From Schistosoma mansoni (Eukaryota; Platyhelminthes; Trematoda; Strigeidida; Schistosomatidae), in contig NC_031502.1 in the NCBI RefSeq assembly GCF_000237925.1, positions 29,463,266-29,527,265 of the forward strand: a DNA stretch of 64,000 nt. Direction: 5' to 3'. The notes beneath the pieces are model-generated. The model was not told the origin of the DNA and did not search any database. It saw only the letters and a list, made by a program, of their open reading frames with translations. The translations under genes and the position numbers were made by a program. This document shows, in pieces, positions 10,011 to 20,042 of the stretch; position 1 is the stretch's first letter, and each line of letters begins with the position of its first letter.

Positions 10011-13000
10011 CTAAAATAAAGACATTGTGGATACATAAGTAAAAACTGTCATATATATCAATGCTTAATGAGTCCCTGTGTTGTATTTGTTTCGTTTATG
10101 TACATACTTACAAGAAATACAGGATAAAAAACAACCACACTAAATGTAAAGTAAATACGATCATCTCAATATCGGACTATTTACTTACATAAATGCGAAT
10201 CGGTCATATTCACGTCTATGCACTCATATTTCCGTTTTTTCAATTTGTGTTTCTTATTGGCTAGATAGACAAAAAGGAAGTAAAATGATTTCCAATGATC
10301 AACTCGATATAAATCAATACAGTATTCTATTTTTTTAAGTAAATCATTAGAACCAGTCTAAGTAGGAGCGACAAGTTAAACGATAAGTTTGTTAGTCCAT
10401 GTTAAGTGAAGTGATAAGATCATGTACCACATGCGTGAAGCCAAGCTACTGGGTACTAGGAAGCGATCACAGTAAAAGTTGGAATCAGAGATTTCGTACT
10501 AAGTTACACCATTAGTTTATGAAATGAAAAACCCACAATCTTAATCATTTGGGAGAGGTTTAATTTCCAGATTGCACACCATGTGAAAGGAAAGTGATCA
10601 GTGGTTTGATACATGAGTTGATTACAATAACACAAATTTACTCACTACCCTACTTGACACTTGAAACAAGCTAGGTAACCACATTATCATTCTAAGTTGA
10701 AAATTTTCTCAGCTATTGCAACACACAGATGCACATATAATGAAAAGTTATGCAATGTCTCATTACAGAACAGTCAAGGGAGAAGAAAAGTTATTCCTTA
10801 CCTGATTCTGAAAATGTCGCTTCACTATTTTCAGCTGAGCCACTCGTCTTTAATTTCGGTTCATCAATTTTATTTTTCTCATCTACCAGACAAAACATAC
10901 AGAGAATGAAAGTTCACTTATTGCTTCGTTAATATCAAAACCATCACTACCCATAGTTTGATTGCAACCTTCTTTAAGTGACACAAGCTATTAACTAAAT
11001 GTTAACTTATAGGAAGAAAAGTATTTTAATCAGGTGAATTCAAGAAAATGCAAATAGACAGAGTCGATAGACTAAGTCACTCAAGACTAGGACATAAAAG
11101 ATGCTTAATGCTTTTCTCTTTTGCTTTGATGTGGCTTTACTGCTAATATCCGTTGACGATACATACTAAGTACAAATAAATAGTGTTATGAGTATCTGGT
11201 AAACTTCATGTTATTGTAAACGAAGTTTCGCAACTACTGAATGTTGATCACTTTACAGAACTAAAACAAAGCTGAACAGAAACGTACTTTAAAAAGTAAT
11301 ATTTCACTTACCGTCTTTTGGTGGCTTTAGCTCAAGTTTTTGAGATTTGAAGTTCTTTTTGTCTGAGCATAGAAATAAAGAGAAGCATCAAACTCAAATA
11401 AATATTTGTAGTTTGTTGGTAAGTGTACATATGTAGGATACTGAAGTGACAAAGTATACGTAGCAAATTATTAATAAGACTAATAAAAAACTAAGATGGT
11501 TGGTTGACTGAGGTCACTGGGCCAATTGCTACTTAATCAAATACCATAATTCCAATCAAACAAACAAACGAATACGAAAATTATGTTGGTCAACTGGATG
11601 AAAGTAATTTGAAATAAATGAAACCTGCTATTTTAAACAAGACGGCATGTGAAAAACAACAATAATTGCCATTAAACAACTAGTAACTCGATAATTTTGT
11701 TTATCATTTCAAAATATACACCAGTACAGTGAATAGGTTGAATATTTTATTGTGAGAAACATACGAAACTTTCTTATTGTCACAGATTTCTGATTAATTC
11801 TGATTTTCAAACGATGAGTTGAAGAAAACAAAATGTATGGTATATATATAATGAGTACTGGTCATTAATCTTACTAGTTTATTGTCCTATTCTATGCTAC
11901 TTAATGTACGACGGTCTGGATTTCCCAACAAACATCCAAAAAATAAGACACCTTTTTTAACCTAAAAGTTGCTCCTTGAAACTCGATGCGATGGATTGGT
12001 TTAAATATTCGAATTGGCCCAGGTTGGAATTTCATCTCCTTAGCCAAGATCTAGACATTCTAATAAGGTCAATATTCTTCAGTCAGTCAGTCAGTCAGCT
12101 ACAACGTAGGACCAGGCACATTTATGCATCAGTCCAAGTTGCCATACCTCGTTAGCGCAACAAGATGAACACCAAATTCATAGAAGTAGTTAATTTAGTG
12201 GTGGTAGTATATAAAAGATAGGTTGTCTTCGCCATAGGTGATGTAAGTTGGCAAAAGCAAAACGAGCTTTTTGAATCCGTGCTGAGATTTCGTCAGACAC
12301 CAACCCACTAGGGCTGATCTGACTTCCAAGATAAGTGAAGTTGTCGACGCGTTCGACTACTTCGTTCCCTATCTTTAGTTCAGGTGTATAATTGTACACG
12401 ATTACTAGAATCATATTATATATTCATGAATACAACAACACTTACACCATGATTGCATGTGCAGACGATGTTGGTCGATACCTTTTCTACGAAGTTTTTT
12501 AACAATTAACTGATTAGATATAATGTTCTTGAGAGTGAGAAATACATTTCTGAAGAAAAAAAGATATTCGCTAGAAATGGAGGATAGTGATATACACAAA
12601 ATTTGAAAAAGAACAATGCATTGGAACAAGAAATTCAGTTGCATATATATATAAAGATTATACATGCGTATAGAAATTATCTCAAAGATGAACAAATACG
12701 TATTACCTGCATGATGGATTACTAGTAGGCACTGAACAGTATTCAATTATGGAGCCCAATGGAAACTGCTGTCGAAGTCGATCATCTTCTATTACTGTAG
12801 ACAGTTTGCATATTTTTATACCAAATGTAGAGGCTTCTTTAGTATTTGTTTTCATATTTTCGGATTTAATTTCAAAATGAAGACCAGGTAAGGCAGATAC
12901 ACGGCGACCACTAATCACTTTATTTTGACAAGCGTCCAGAACAACTTGAAGATCATCATGACATTCAAACTCAAGTAAACAGGATCTAATAAACCAATTA

Positions 13001-16000
13001 AAAATAAAAATACTATTAGAAATAAACTATGAAATTTGAATACCAGGTGAGAAAGTCGAAATAACCAAAAGATTTCGGATTACTTACGAGCAGCATCATA
13101 GTGCGCACTGAAATATTTTTATCCGCTTCTTCAATGACAACATTCGCGCCAGTGAACAAATTAGGCAAACATCATTCAAATAAAAAGAATAAATTGGAAG
13201 TCTATCCAGAATTAAATAGGTCTGTGTATAAAATCTGTGAAGCTGATGCCACGCCAATTAATAACATCCACCGACGTTTTGAACGATGGACAGTTCAGCT
13301 GGTCTGCTGCTCCGGCAACATCAATCAGACTATCCTATCCTTCCTGGTCAGAGTCGACTGATCCACCCAGCGGGGCGGAAGTCCGCAGATAACTCCAACT
13401 TTTGGAGCTCCACAAATCACTAGATCAAGATGACTTACCTCTAAACCTTCCTAGGGATGGTGGCAAACCGAACTTTTGGTTATGAAACTGACTGAGATGT
13501 TTTAAAAGTTCGAAAATCAGAGAGTGTTTCAGTGTTATTCTGTTGAAAGATTGGATATAAACTATTTCCCAGTCTCACAATTTCATAAACTATTTTAGCT
13601 GAAACTAACCTTATTTTTCCACTTAAAAATAAATTTGCATATCCAGTGCAACCTAAGTAGGAAATTTGGAGTCATCTTATTCAAGCTCACAGTTTCGTTC
13701 CACTTTAGGTATATTTTAGTTATTTTAACAGTATTTAAAATAAGCAGTCAAAGTTGGTTCATCAGAACAGCAATTTAAATCTCGGAGATAGTCATTGATC
13801 CGCATTAGAAGAATTGTATTTATTATGCCAGTAGTTTTCACTGAAAGTACCATCAACTAGTTTATCTTCGATAAATTTTTTCGTTGACTATCGCCTGTTA
13901 ATATCTCTTTTGCTAGCAGATGCAATCTACCATCATCTGCGACCATTGTTATGACCTTGAAGTTTCACATTTCACTTTCTTTAAACTATTGTAATCTAAA
14001 TTAGTTACTAAAATGTACACACCGAAACATACAACAGTTTTAAAGAAAGTTTTAAAAGATATAGAGAGCTGTTATATTTATTCTGAACTACAATACTAAT
14101 GAACCACTATTTATTCATTTGAACAAATAAATATTGGTACAAAGGGGCTCCAGATATATATGCGCCAAACAATAATTATGGGAATGTGAAGATATAAAAA
14201 ATGTAAGTGCGTACAAGAAAAAAGTACAACAATGAACAAAAATTATTGTATGATAATGAAATAACAATAATGGGAGGGTCAGATCTAATAGCAAAAGTAC
14301 AGCCACAAGGAATTCTTCCGCTTAAAGAGGTTACATCTTTTTTTGATGAAGGAAGTAAAATAAAGTTACGGCAAGATCGCCATTGGCTTCTATTCTAAGC
14401 AATATCTGATTACGTTTCTAGCCACTGTGTTACACCATCTCTAAAACCCCAACCAGGGAGTCGTGAAGGACCAACAGAAGCCCGTCCTGCATAGCTTTAT
14501 TTTATCCCGCGACACCATGTCATACACTGACCACCTCTCTGACTTTTCCAACCAGTCACGACGTCGGTAAATAATGCACGACGTGGAGTTCTCTGGGACT
14601 ACATTCGTAGAACATGTCCAAGCCACTGAGGTCAGTGTTTCAAGGTGGTGTTACTAATTGAATTGTCGTTGCCATGCCCGAACACACACAGTGCTGACCC
14701 TCCTCATTACTAACATGGTGTTGCCACTGGATGTCAGCAATCCTTTGGAGACAACAATGATCGGACTTAGAGTCGTCTAACATCCTCAACTCGGAGAGGC
14801 CAGATTTCACAAACATAAAACAAAACTGCTCTCACCGACGCGTTGTAGATCCGACCTTTTACAGCCAGACTAACATCACGAAGGCGCCAAAGATGGCCCA
14901 GATTGGCATAAGCCGCTCTGGCTTTCATTATAGGCTAATTGATATCATCACTCACACCACCACCAGCACTTATGCAACGACTCAAATACAGGAACTTCTT
15001 GACTACTTCAATCTGCTCACCATCTAGGGTGAGTACAGGATGAGAATCCTGCCAGTCTTGTAGGAGTACCTTGCACTTGGAGAGTGCAAAGCACATGCCG
15101 TACTTGAGGACACTGATTGCCAACTGATTAAGTGCGGATTGCATCCCTTGGGCATTATCGCACAGTAAGACAATATCATCCGCATACACATGGTCGAGAA
15201 GTCGTTCTCCAGGCAGCAGATCCACACCGTCATTACTTACATCCATCAGAGCTGTTTCCAGAATGTCGTCGATGGCAAAGTTGATGAGGAATGGTGAGAT
15301 TGAGCAACCCTGCATAACCCCACTGCTCGAATGGAACAGGGGAGGAAGGTGGTTGTATGCCCTCACTCTGCCTGAGGTGTTTGTATACAGGGCCTTTAAG
15401 ATGTTAATGAACTTCTCAGGCACACCCTTCTTCAATAGACAATCCCAGAGAACAGTCCTGTCCAACGAATCGAAGGCAGCCGTGATATCAAGAAACACTA
15501 CGATTGTTGGCCTGCGATAAATATGACGGTGTTCTAACATTTGGCGGAGGGTGAAGATGTGATCAATGCATCCTCGACCAGAACAAAAACCAGCTTGTTC
15601 CTCGCGAGTCAATCGTTCTCGGGTTTTAAAGAACCTACGAAGAATGACAGAAGCCAATAGTTTGGACGCAATCGGAAGTAGACTTATCACCCGATAGTTA
15701 TTACAAGAACAACGTGAACCCTTTTTAATGTAAAGTAGGCCTAGATATTTACAAGGGAAGAAGTGAGATCCTCAAAAATATGATACAACGAACATCAACC
15801 AAATCGTATTTGATGACGAAGCCTTGGAAGAGGTGGAAAGCCTTACGCACCTGGCTAGTATCACTGATAATCAGTGACCTGATGCGAATCCCGATAGTTA
15901 GTTAAGAGCGACATTCCTACAACTGGAGAATATCCGGAACTCAAAAGAACTCTCATCCAAGACCAAAGAATTTTCAACGTTACCGTCAAAGTAGCCTTGA

Positions 16001-17800
16001 AACGATTACCACCAAGAAAGTACAAGTATTTATAAATGACCACCTACATTAGGTACTATAGAGGGTCAGAAAAAAATTACTCTATCAGAAGTAAAGCTAT
16101 GTGCCAATTGAGGAAGAAATTAGACAGATGTTGTGGATGAACAGAACAAAATTTGCAAAAACGAAAAGAAGCAGACCAACGCTACCAATCAGAAGCAAAA
16201 ACATCAAGACCATGAATACTGATTGGCAACAAGTGGGAGGGAGAGGCCAGGACCGAGTTACTTGGAGATTTTTGGTCAGCAGCCTATGTCCAAAGAGGGG
16301 TAGCTAGCTCAAGAAAAGTAACCAAATAGTTTCGAAAACAAGAATCAGACCAAAATTGGAATCCATTACTAATGTTACTCAGCACGACTACTCAACTTAG
16401 AAAAACCAAACCCTTTGCTGTATATGGTGATGTTAAAAACTAAATAACCTGGTCTAAAACTCTTAAGAAACATTGCTTGCTAACTGGAATTTTGCTGATA
16501 TTATCTTACCTTGACCCCGTCAAACTCAAGTCCCTCCAAACGACTAGTAGCATTTGAATAGTCATCCACGGTGTTGAAATTGGCAAAAGCTAAACGCTTC
16601 CCAGACTTTCTGAACAGATGCAAGCGTGCAGCTGATGGTATGGCGTCTTTGAGCATTGAATAATTTATGTGTTTGGGTAGGTTGGTGATGAGTAGAGATA
16701 GACAATTCTGATTGTTTACACTACAATGGTCTATGAGCAATAAATAATTGGGTTTAAAATAGTATAACGTGATTTATCTTGACATATATTTAGTTTGTAA
16801 GACGTCAGGTAAAGTAATATCAACTGAACTTGGACATCTGATATCAGCGATACCAAATGTAATTACCGATCAAAGCTTATACCACCTTGAAAATGTATTC
16901 ACTAAATTGAGTTTCAGAACATATGAGTTGCTATAGGGAAAAAAATAACTAACTATCAAATAACCTCCACGTATTATTTTATCAAGTAATGTATGAACAC
17001 ATTCCTAGTAATAGTAGCACTGACGACTTGAAATTCCTTACCCAGAAGCAACGTCATTAACTGAATACACCAGATGATTGTTCACTTTTTTATTTAAAAC
17101 TACACGATAATACATGGAATCATGAATTTTTAGATTATTAACAATGAGAGAAAACCAATGCAAATAGCTTAAACATTTCGCTATTTGTATAACCAACCTT
17201 AACATCTAATGTCGTCTTGAAAACTACTGTAACTCAAACTTTATATAGTGACCAGAATGCGATGGTGGAAACTTTTAGCTCAGACGGGTGGTTATGAAGC
17301 TCAGAAAACTAAGTTGCATCAGAATGATCAAGATAATTTGATCATAAATGTTTCGATCCTTACACCTTTCTAAAGAAATGTTTTGGTGTATTTAGCTTAA
17401 CGGCTTTTCCTTAAATTTATTAACAATATATTATATTAACCCTACGTAATCCGTACCTTTACTGCTCATAATAGAATCTGGGTGTTCGGACGGACGTTTT
17501 GTTACATTTTTATTTCTTGCCCGCCGAGATTTTTTGTTTGATCCTAAGCGATCGGATTCCGTAGACTGACTGTCCACCTTGAAATTAGATGCCAAAGGAT
17601 TATTTTGTTCAGATTCAGTCGTTTTATCCTCAGCTGTAGAATTATTATACTTTTGCCGTTTCTTCTTTGAATGCACGCACATAGATCCTTTTATGTCATT
17701 TTCGTTCGTACCATCTTGTCTGAAAAGCTTTCGCTCGATATTGTGAGACTTCCTTTTTTTGTTTAACTTTACCGATTCAGGATCAATCATCGACTTCATC
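9918..17800 (-). CDS. Gene 1: nucleolin-like three-RRM RNA-binding protein (multi-exon)
   Basis: Host gene on the minus strand, assembled from exons with GT-AG borders and matching phases: 17,457-17,800; 16,510-16,730; [one exon not placed]; 12,707-12,985; 12,446-12,549; 11,312-11,362; 10,802-10,882; 9,918-10,010. The product has a Lys/Arg-rich leader, RRM1 (RNP2-like LLITNLP, RNP1-like KRLAFANF), RRM2 second half (SCLLEFE), a degenerate RRM3 split over two exons, and a Lys/Ser-rich tail. Nucleolin has a comparable low-complexity leader plus serial RRMs, so a nucleolar or RNA-processing role is inferred. Gene 2 is its paralogue, with the same exon borders. Introns carry LINE fragments at 12.1-12.4, 13.1-13.5 and 14.1-16.3 kb. 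The exon with the first half of RRM2 was not confirmed; without it the frame from exon B to exon D fails. The true first and last exons are unknown, so the gene may be functional or decaying. Confidence 0.7.
10802..10882 (-). CDS. Gene 1 tail exon G (81 nt)
   Basis: A pyrimidine-rich acceptor ends GTCTGGTAG and the donor is GTAAGG. Phase 1 at both ends. It encodes the acidic/basic stretch EKNKIDEPKLKTSGSAENSE followed by ATFSES. It reads in frame with both neighbouring exons. Confidence 0.65.
11312..11362 (-). CDS. Gene 1 tail exon F (51 nt)
   Basis: Acceptor ATGCTCAG and donor GTAAGT. Phase 1 at both ends. It encodes KKNFKSQKLELKPPKD. Joined to the preceding exon (12,446-12,549, one base left over) it gives a Tyr codon at the junction and stays open. 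Confidence 0.6.
12083..12414 (-). mobile_element. RTE-like LINE fragment with LINE-A tail, internally deleted
   Basis: On the minus strand, a short polymerase C-terminal segment (PELKIGNEVVERVDNFTYLG, then SQISPSGLVSDEISARIQKA and HHLWRR) runs directly into the LINE-A 3' UTR and tail. In intact relatives a few hundred bases of coding sequence would lie between. The 5' side is truncated near 12,414. The 3' side ends in four tandem CAGT units (about 12,083-12,100, plus strand). It lies in a gene 1 intron between 11,362 and 12,446. Confidence 0.65.
12446..12549 (-). CDS. Gene 1 exon E: second half of RRM3 (104 nt)
   Basis: Acceptor TTTCTTCAG and donor GTAAGT. It encodes NVFLTLKNIISNQLIVKKLR and then RKGIDQHRLHMQSW, 34 complete codons between one base at each end. 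Gene 2 has an exon of exactly the same length and phase at 40,139-40,242 ([19 protein letters not shown]...). Secondary structure by eye is beta3-alpha2-beta4 of an RRM. Confidence 0.75.
12707..12985 (-). CDS. Gene 1 exon D: RRM2 second half and RRM3 first half
   Basis: Acceptor GGTTTATTAG and donor GTAATA. It encodes SCLLEFECHDDLQVVLDACQ (beta3-alpha2 of RRM2) and, after a linker, FGIKICKLSTVIEDDRLRQQ (beta1-alpha1 of RRM3). The gene 2 counterpart (42,660-42,923) encodes [20 protein letters not shown] and [20 protein letters not shown]. The exon needs two bases from the exon before it, which is the one not located with confidence. It joins in frame to 12,446-12,549. Confidence 0.75.
13110..13510 (+). 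mobile_element. LINE-B (RTE/SR2-like) linker fragment
   Basis: Plus-strand remains of the region before the polymerase domain: TPINNIHRRFERW, then QFSWSAAPATS and PSWSESTDPPSGAEV, followed by a stretch like HKSLDQDDLPLNL. The same segment is present at about 33,790-34,040 in another LINE-B copy. Truncated at both ends. It lies in gene 1 where the first-half exon of RRM2 would be expected. Confidence 0.6.
13608..13656 (-). CDS. Possible gene 1 exon C fragment (RRM2 beta2), tentative
   Basis: A minus-strand stretch bounded by TACTTAG on the right and GTTAGT on the left encodes CTGYANLFLSGKI. It would leave two bases that complete an Arg codon with exon D, giving ...SGKIRSCLLEFE across the junction, an RRM beta2-beta3 shape. 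The acceptor is weak, borders are uncertain by a base or two, and the beta1-alpha1 half is still missing. Confidence 0.25.
14108..15760 (-). mobile_element. LINE-B (RTE/SR2-like), 5'-truncated copy
   Basis: Minus-strand non-LTR element. A 251-codon frame (15,690-14,935) carries the polymerase: SKLLASVILRRFFK, IVVFLDITAAFDSL, GVMQGCSISPFLINFAIDD and the catalytic YADDIVLL. The C-terminal part is out of frame and broken further on. The 3' UTR ends at about 14,108 with the LINE-B tail (GTACCAATA-type end, A/T-rich). No endonuclease domain remains. The block from about 14,370 to 15,023 is nearly identical to 34,798-35,445 on the other strand, while the polymerase part is much less similar. Lies in a gene 1 intron. 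Confidence 0.75.
15760..16320 (+). mobile_element. SR3/Perere-3-like LINE 3' fragment
   Basis: A plus-strand broken frame encodes FDDEALEEVESLTHLASI, then RATFLQLENIRNSKELSS, and near the end DRVTWRFLVSSLCPKRGS. This motif order is the C-terminal region of SR3/Perere-3-type elements, as also seen on the minus strand at 41.4-42.2 kb. Frame shifts and stops are frequent. It abuts the 5' end of the LINE-B copy head to head. Confidence 0.6.
16510..16730 (-). CDS. Gene 1 exon B: complete RRM1
   Basis: Acceptor TTGCTCATAG and donor GTAAGA. It encodes 73 codons after two joining bases: CLSLLITNLPKHINYSML (beta1-alpha1, RNP2), then GKRLAFANFNTVDDYSNA (beta3 RNP1 and alpha2) and SRLEGLEFDGVK. It leaves in phase 0. 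The gene 2 counterpart (46,064-46,272) has the same phases and ends SIEFDGTK. Confidence 0.8.
17457..17800 (-). CDS. Gene 1 exon A: Lys/Arg-rich leader
   Basis: Acceptor CTGTTTTGTAG and donor GTACGG. The frame opens MKSMIDPESVKLNKKRKSHN and continues with clusters such as SKKKRQKYNNS and NKKSRRARNKNVTKRP, likely nuclear or nucleolar localisation signals. It leaves one base, which joins exon B in frame. The ATG two bases inside the exon may be the real start, preceded by a non-coding or trans-spliced leader. An upstream coding exon is also possible. Confidence 0.65.
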
Positions 17801-18577
17801 CTACAAAACAGATGAGAGAGATGATACAAAAGTAATCTTAGAACTTACGAAAACTAGTTGTGGGCTCATTATTGTGGATAAGTTGAGACTATAATTTATG
17901 GGCAAACCAATAAAACCAAAAGTAGCAAGTCCGGAGTTTCGACACGTTATTCATTTATTCATATGGTAAAATAGCACTTTGCCATTACAGGTCATGTAAG
18001 TTCCTGATAAAATACCTAACTCCTAGTCAAATCCTAGTCCCTTACACAGATTTGTAGCTCTTTTTGACCCTAGTAAGGTAGAATTTCCCAAAGTCTAATG
18101 AATATCCATCCGCTAAACTGAAAACCCAAGTTTAAAATTATCATACCTCGGTGCAAGAAGAGTTAATAAACAATATTACAAGAAAGTGAGGCTGTCTTAA
18201 CCGAGTAATATATCTGAGAGGATACATTAGGCCAGTACTCAGAAATAGATCTCATCAAGACCGAGTCACCGTACATAGACAATGCACGGAGGAGTCAACA
18301 TTATATTGCAACTACAACAAAACTAGTTGACAAACGTTTATTAGAAGTGCTGACAGTATGTGCATGGGATTCCTGAAGGGTCAAATAGTTAGTCTCAAGA
18401 TCTATGAGAATAAGTCTGAGTGAATCTAGAGAACAAAGGAAAAAATTCAGGTGTAACAGCTGAACAAATAGACCCAAAGGTATTAGCCACAAGTTATCAG
18501 CATTATTGTTGCTCGTTAAATTTTTCAATGAGTGTTGACTGAACTACTACAATGCAAACTGTGATAATTAGATATGA

Positions 18578-18599
18578 TTCCGGGAGTGCACTCCCGGAA
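18578..18599. repeat. Perfect 22-bp palindrome
   Basis: Starts TTCCGGGAGTG and is followed by its exact reverse complement. It stands out as GC-rich in AT-rich surroundings and lies just left of a dispersed repeat. It could form a cruciform or be a site for a dimeric binding protein, or a terminal structure of the neighbouring repeat. Confidence 0.7.
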
Positions 18600-18770
18600 A
18601 AGTAGACAACTAAGCGACATTTAAAACATGGAGCGACGTAAAGGTGAATAACTGCATTACTTCCCCAGAACAGGCGAAGAAGCAGACATATTGGCGCGTT
18701 TCTTTATTATTTTTCAACGCATTTTCCCCTCCATTGGTTGCTTGGGTGGGTGTCAAGATGAACAGATATC
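18600..18770 (+). repeat. Unclassified dispersed repeat, copy 1
   Basis: Shares ordered blocks with 52,115-52,350: GTAGACAA, then a segment like GAAGCAGACAT, and GGTTGCTTGGG. The two copies are in the same orientation but quite diverged. No coding capacity is evident. Confidence 0.35.
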
Positions 18771-19129
18771 GCAAGAAAATTTCAGTCTTAAATTATTGTC
18801 ACTTGATATGTTCATATAAAAATTTCAATACATACACCACCTATCCTCACCCAATAGATAACCTAACGCATAACTTTCAACTTACAAACAGACAAGTATA
18901 TCGCGGCACGCGAACGAATCACAGCAAGTGTCGAAAACGTCAAGCAGGCGCTTATTATCAGTCAATAGTAAAACAGGCATGGTCAAACAACTCCCCTTTC
19001 AGTGGCATTAGCAACCTAGGTTACAAAAAAACACAATCAACCACATCTTGGTGGCTTTCAATATGCATTGAAAAGAACAAACATTATTCAGATGTCGATT
19101 CCTGAACTCCTTACATTCAGCTGGAGACC

Positions 19130-19250
19130 GCTCAATATTTATCGCTAGGATCGATCAAGGAATAGGAAAAGGAAACTTGTTGAATTATTTTGTTCTGAGA
19201 ATTATATGTCGTACCAAAAATATAATATTGAATAAAGCCATCAATATTAA
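19130..19250 (+). mobile_element. CR1-like LINE 3'-end remnant
   Basis: The minus strand reads ATGGCTTTATTCAATATTAT, the same sequence that marks the 3' end of the CR1-like LINE at 29,080-32,020. In LINE sense the tail ends with an AATAAAGCCAT-type polyadenylation-like stretch. Only about 100 bp remain. Confidence 0.5.
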
Positions 19251-19717
19251 TCAAAAAAAGTTCTCGTATATTGTTCATAACCCAGCTCGAATTCAAAGTA
19301 TTAAGAGAATGATGAAATACCAAATCTGAGGTTTTCTTGTATGTGTAAGGTGTTTTCGAAGTGTTTAAGGAGGCCTATTTCTACGATATGGAGTAAGATT
19401 TTATTGATCGTATGCTTATTATGGGCATTTCATCATAATTACATCGGCAACTTCATGTTTCTTCGCTCAGTGTACGGGGCTTCTAAACTTTCCTTCTTTG
19501 CGTTTACCGTCTTAGCCAACATCAAGGGAATAAAGAGACAGTGTTAGATAAGCTTTCTCATATTGTTTGTCTCTGAGCTACTTCATTACATCTGTGCCCT
19601 CAAACTCCTGAATGTGATTTATCATGGGAATATGTTTTGGGAACGAATGTACGCGTAATGATGATCATCTCTTTTACCTAAACTATCGATCCTGTCAGTA
19701 TATGTTTGCGAAGCGTC

Positions 19718-20042
19718 TGAAGATGCCACAAGTATTTGGAGTTTGACAACGTCTTAACCAGTAACATCTATAATCAAAATGTGTCCACCCAATAAAACCA
19801 GAAGTCAGAAACGAAGGGGTTCGAATATATATTTGATAGGCTATCAATATATCGAGAAGTGAGTGATTTGAACTTGCTACTGGTCGTAGGAGAAGTTGAG
19901 CGCAGCGTTCCCACTAGTGATCTGGATGCGGATGAGTGACCGAGCGCCTTCAGCCAGGTGAGTCCATTAAAACCAATGTGACCAACATTAAATGTTAAAG
20001 ACTTACAGAGCTAATGATTTTGGGGATTTATTTACCGCTACA
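19718..20042 (-). repeat. Solo LTR of the Gypsy-type family of copies 1 and 2
   Basis: 325 bp, alignable end to end with the LTRs at 1,240-1,564 and 5,553-5,876, with TG...CA ends on the minus strand. It is flanked by CGTC on the left and CGTT on the right, a worn 4-bp target duplication. No internal sequence is attached, so it is a solo LTR left by recombination. It is more diverged than the LTRs of the fuller copies, hence older. Confidence 0.75.

Noticed and set aside
13084-13110. Possible micro-exon of about 20 nt before a GTAAGT donor, candidate exon C of gene 1
   Set aside because: In the phase required by exon D it contains a stop codon, and the acceptor lies in LINE-like sequence.
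17849-17869. Short ATG exon (MSPQLVF) with a GTAAGT donor just upstream of gene 1 exon A
   Set aside because: Joining it to the acceptor at 17,800 puts exon A in a frame with an early stop. It could only be non-coding leader.
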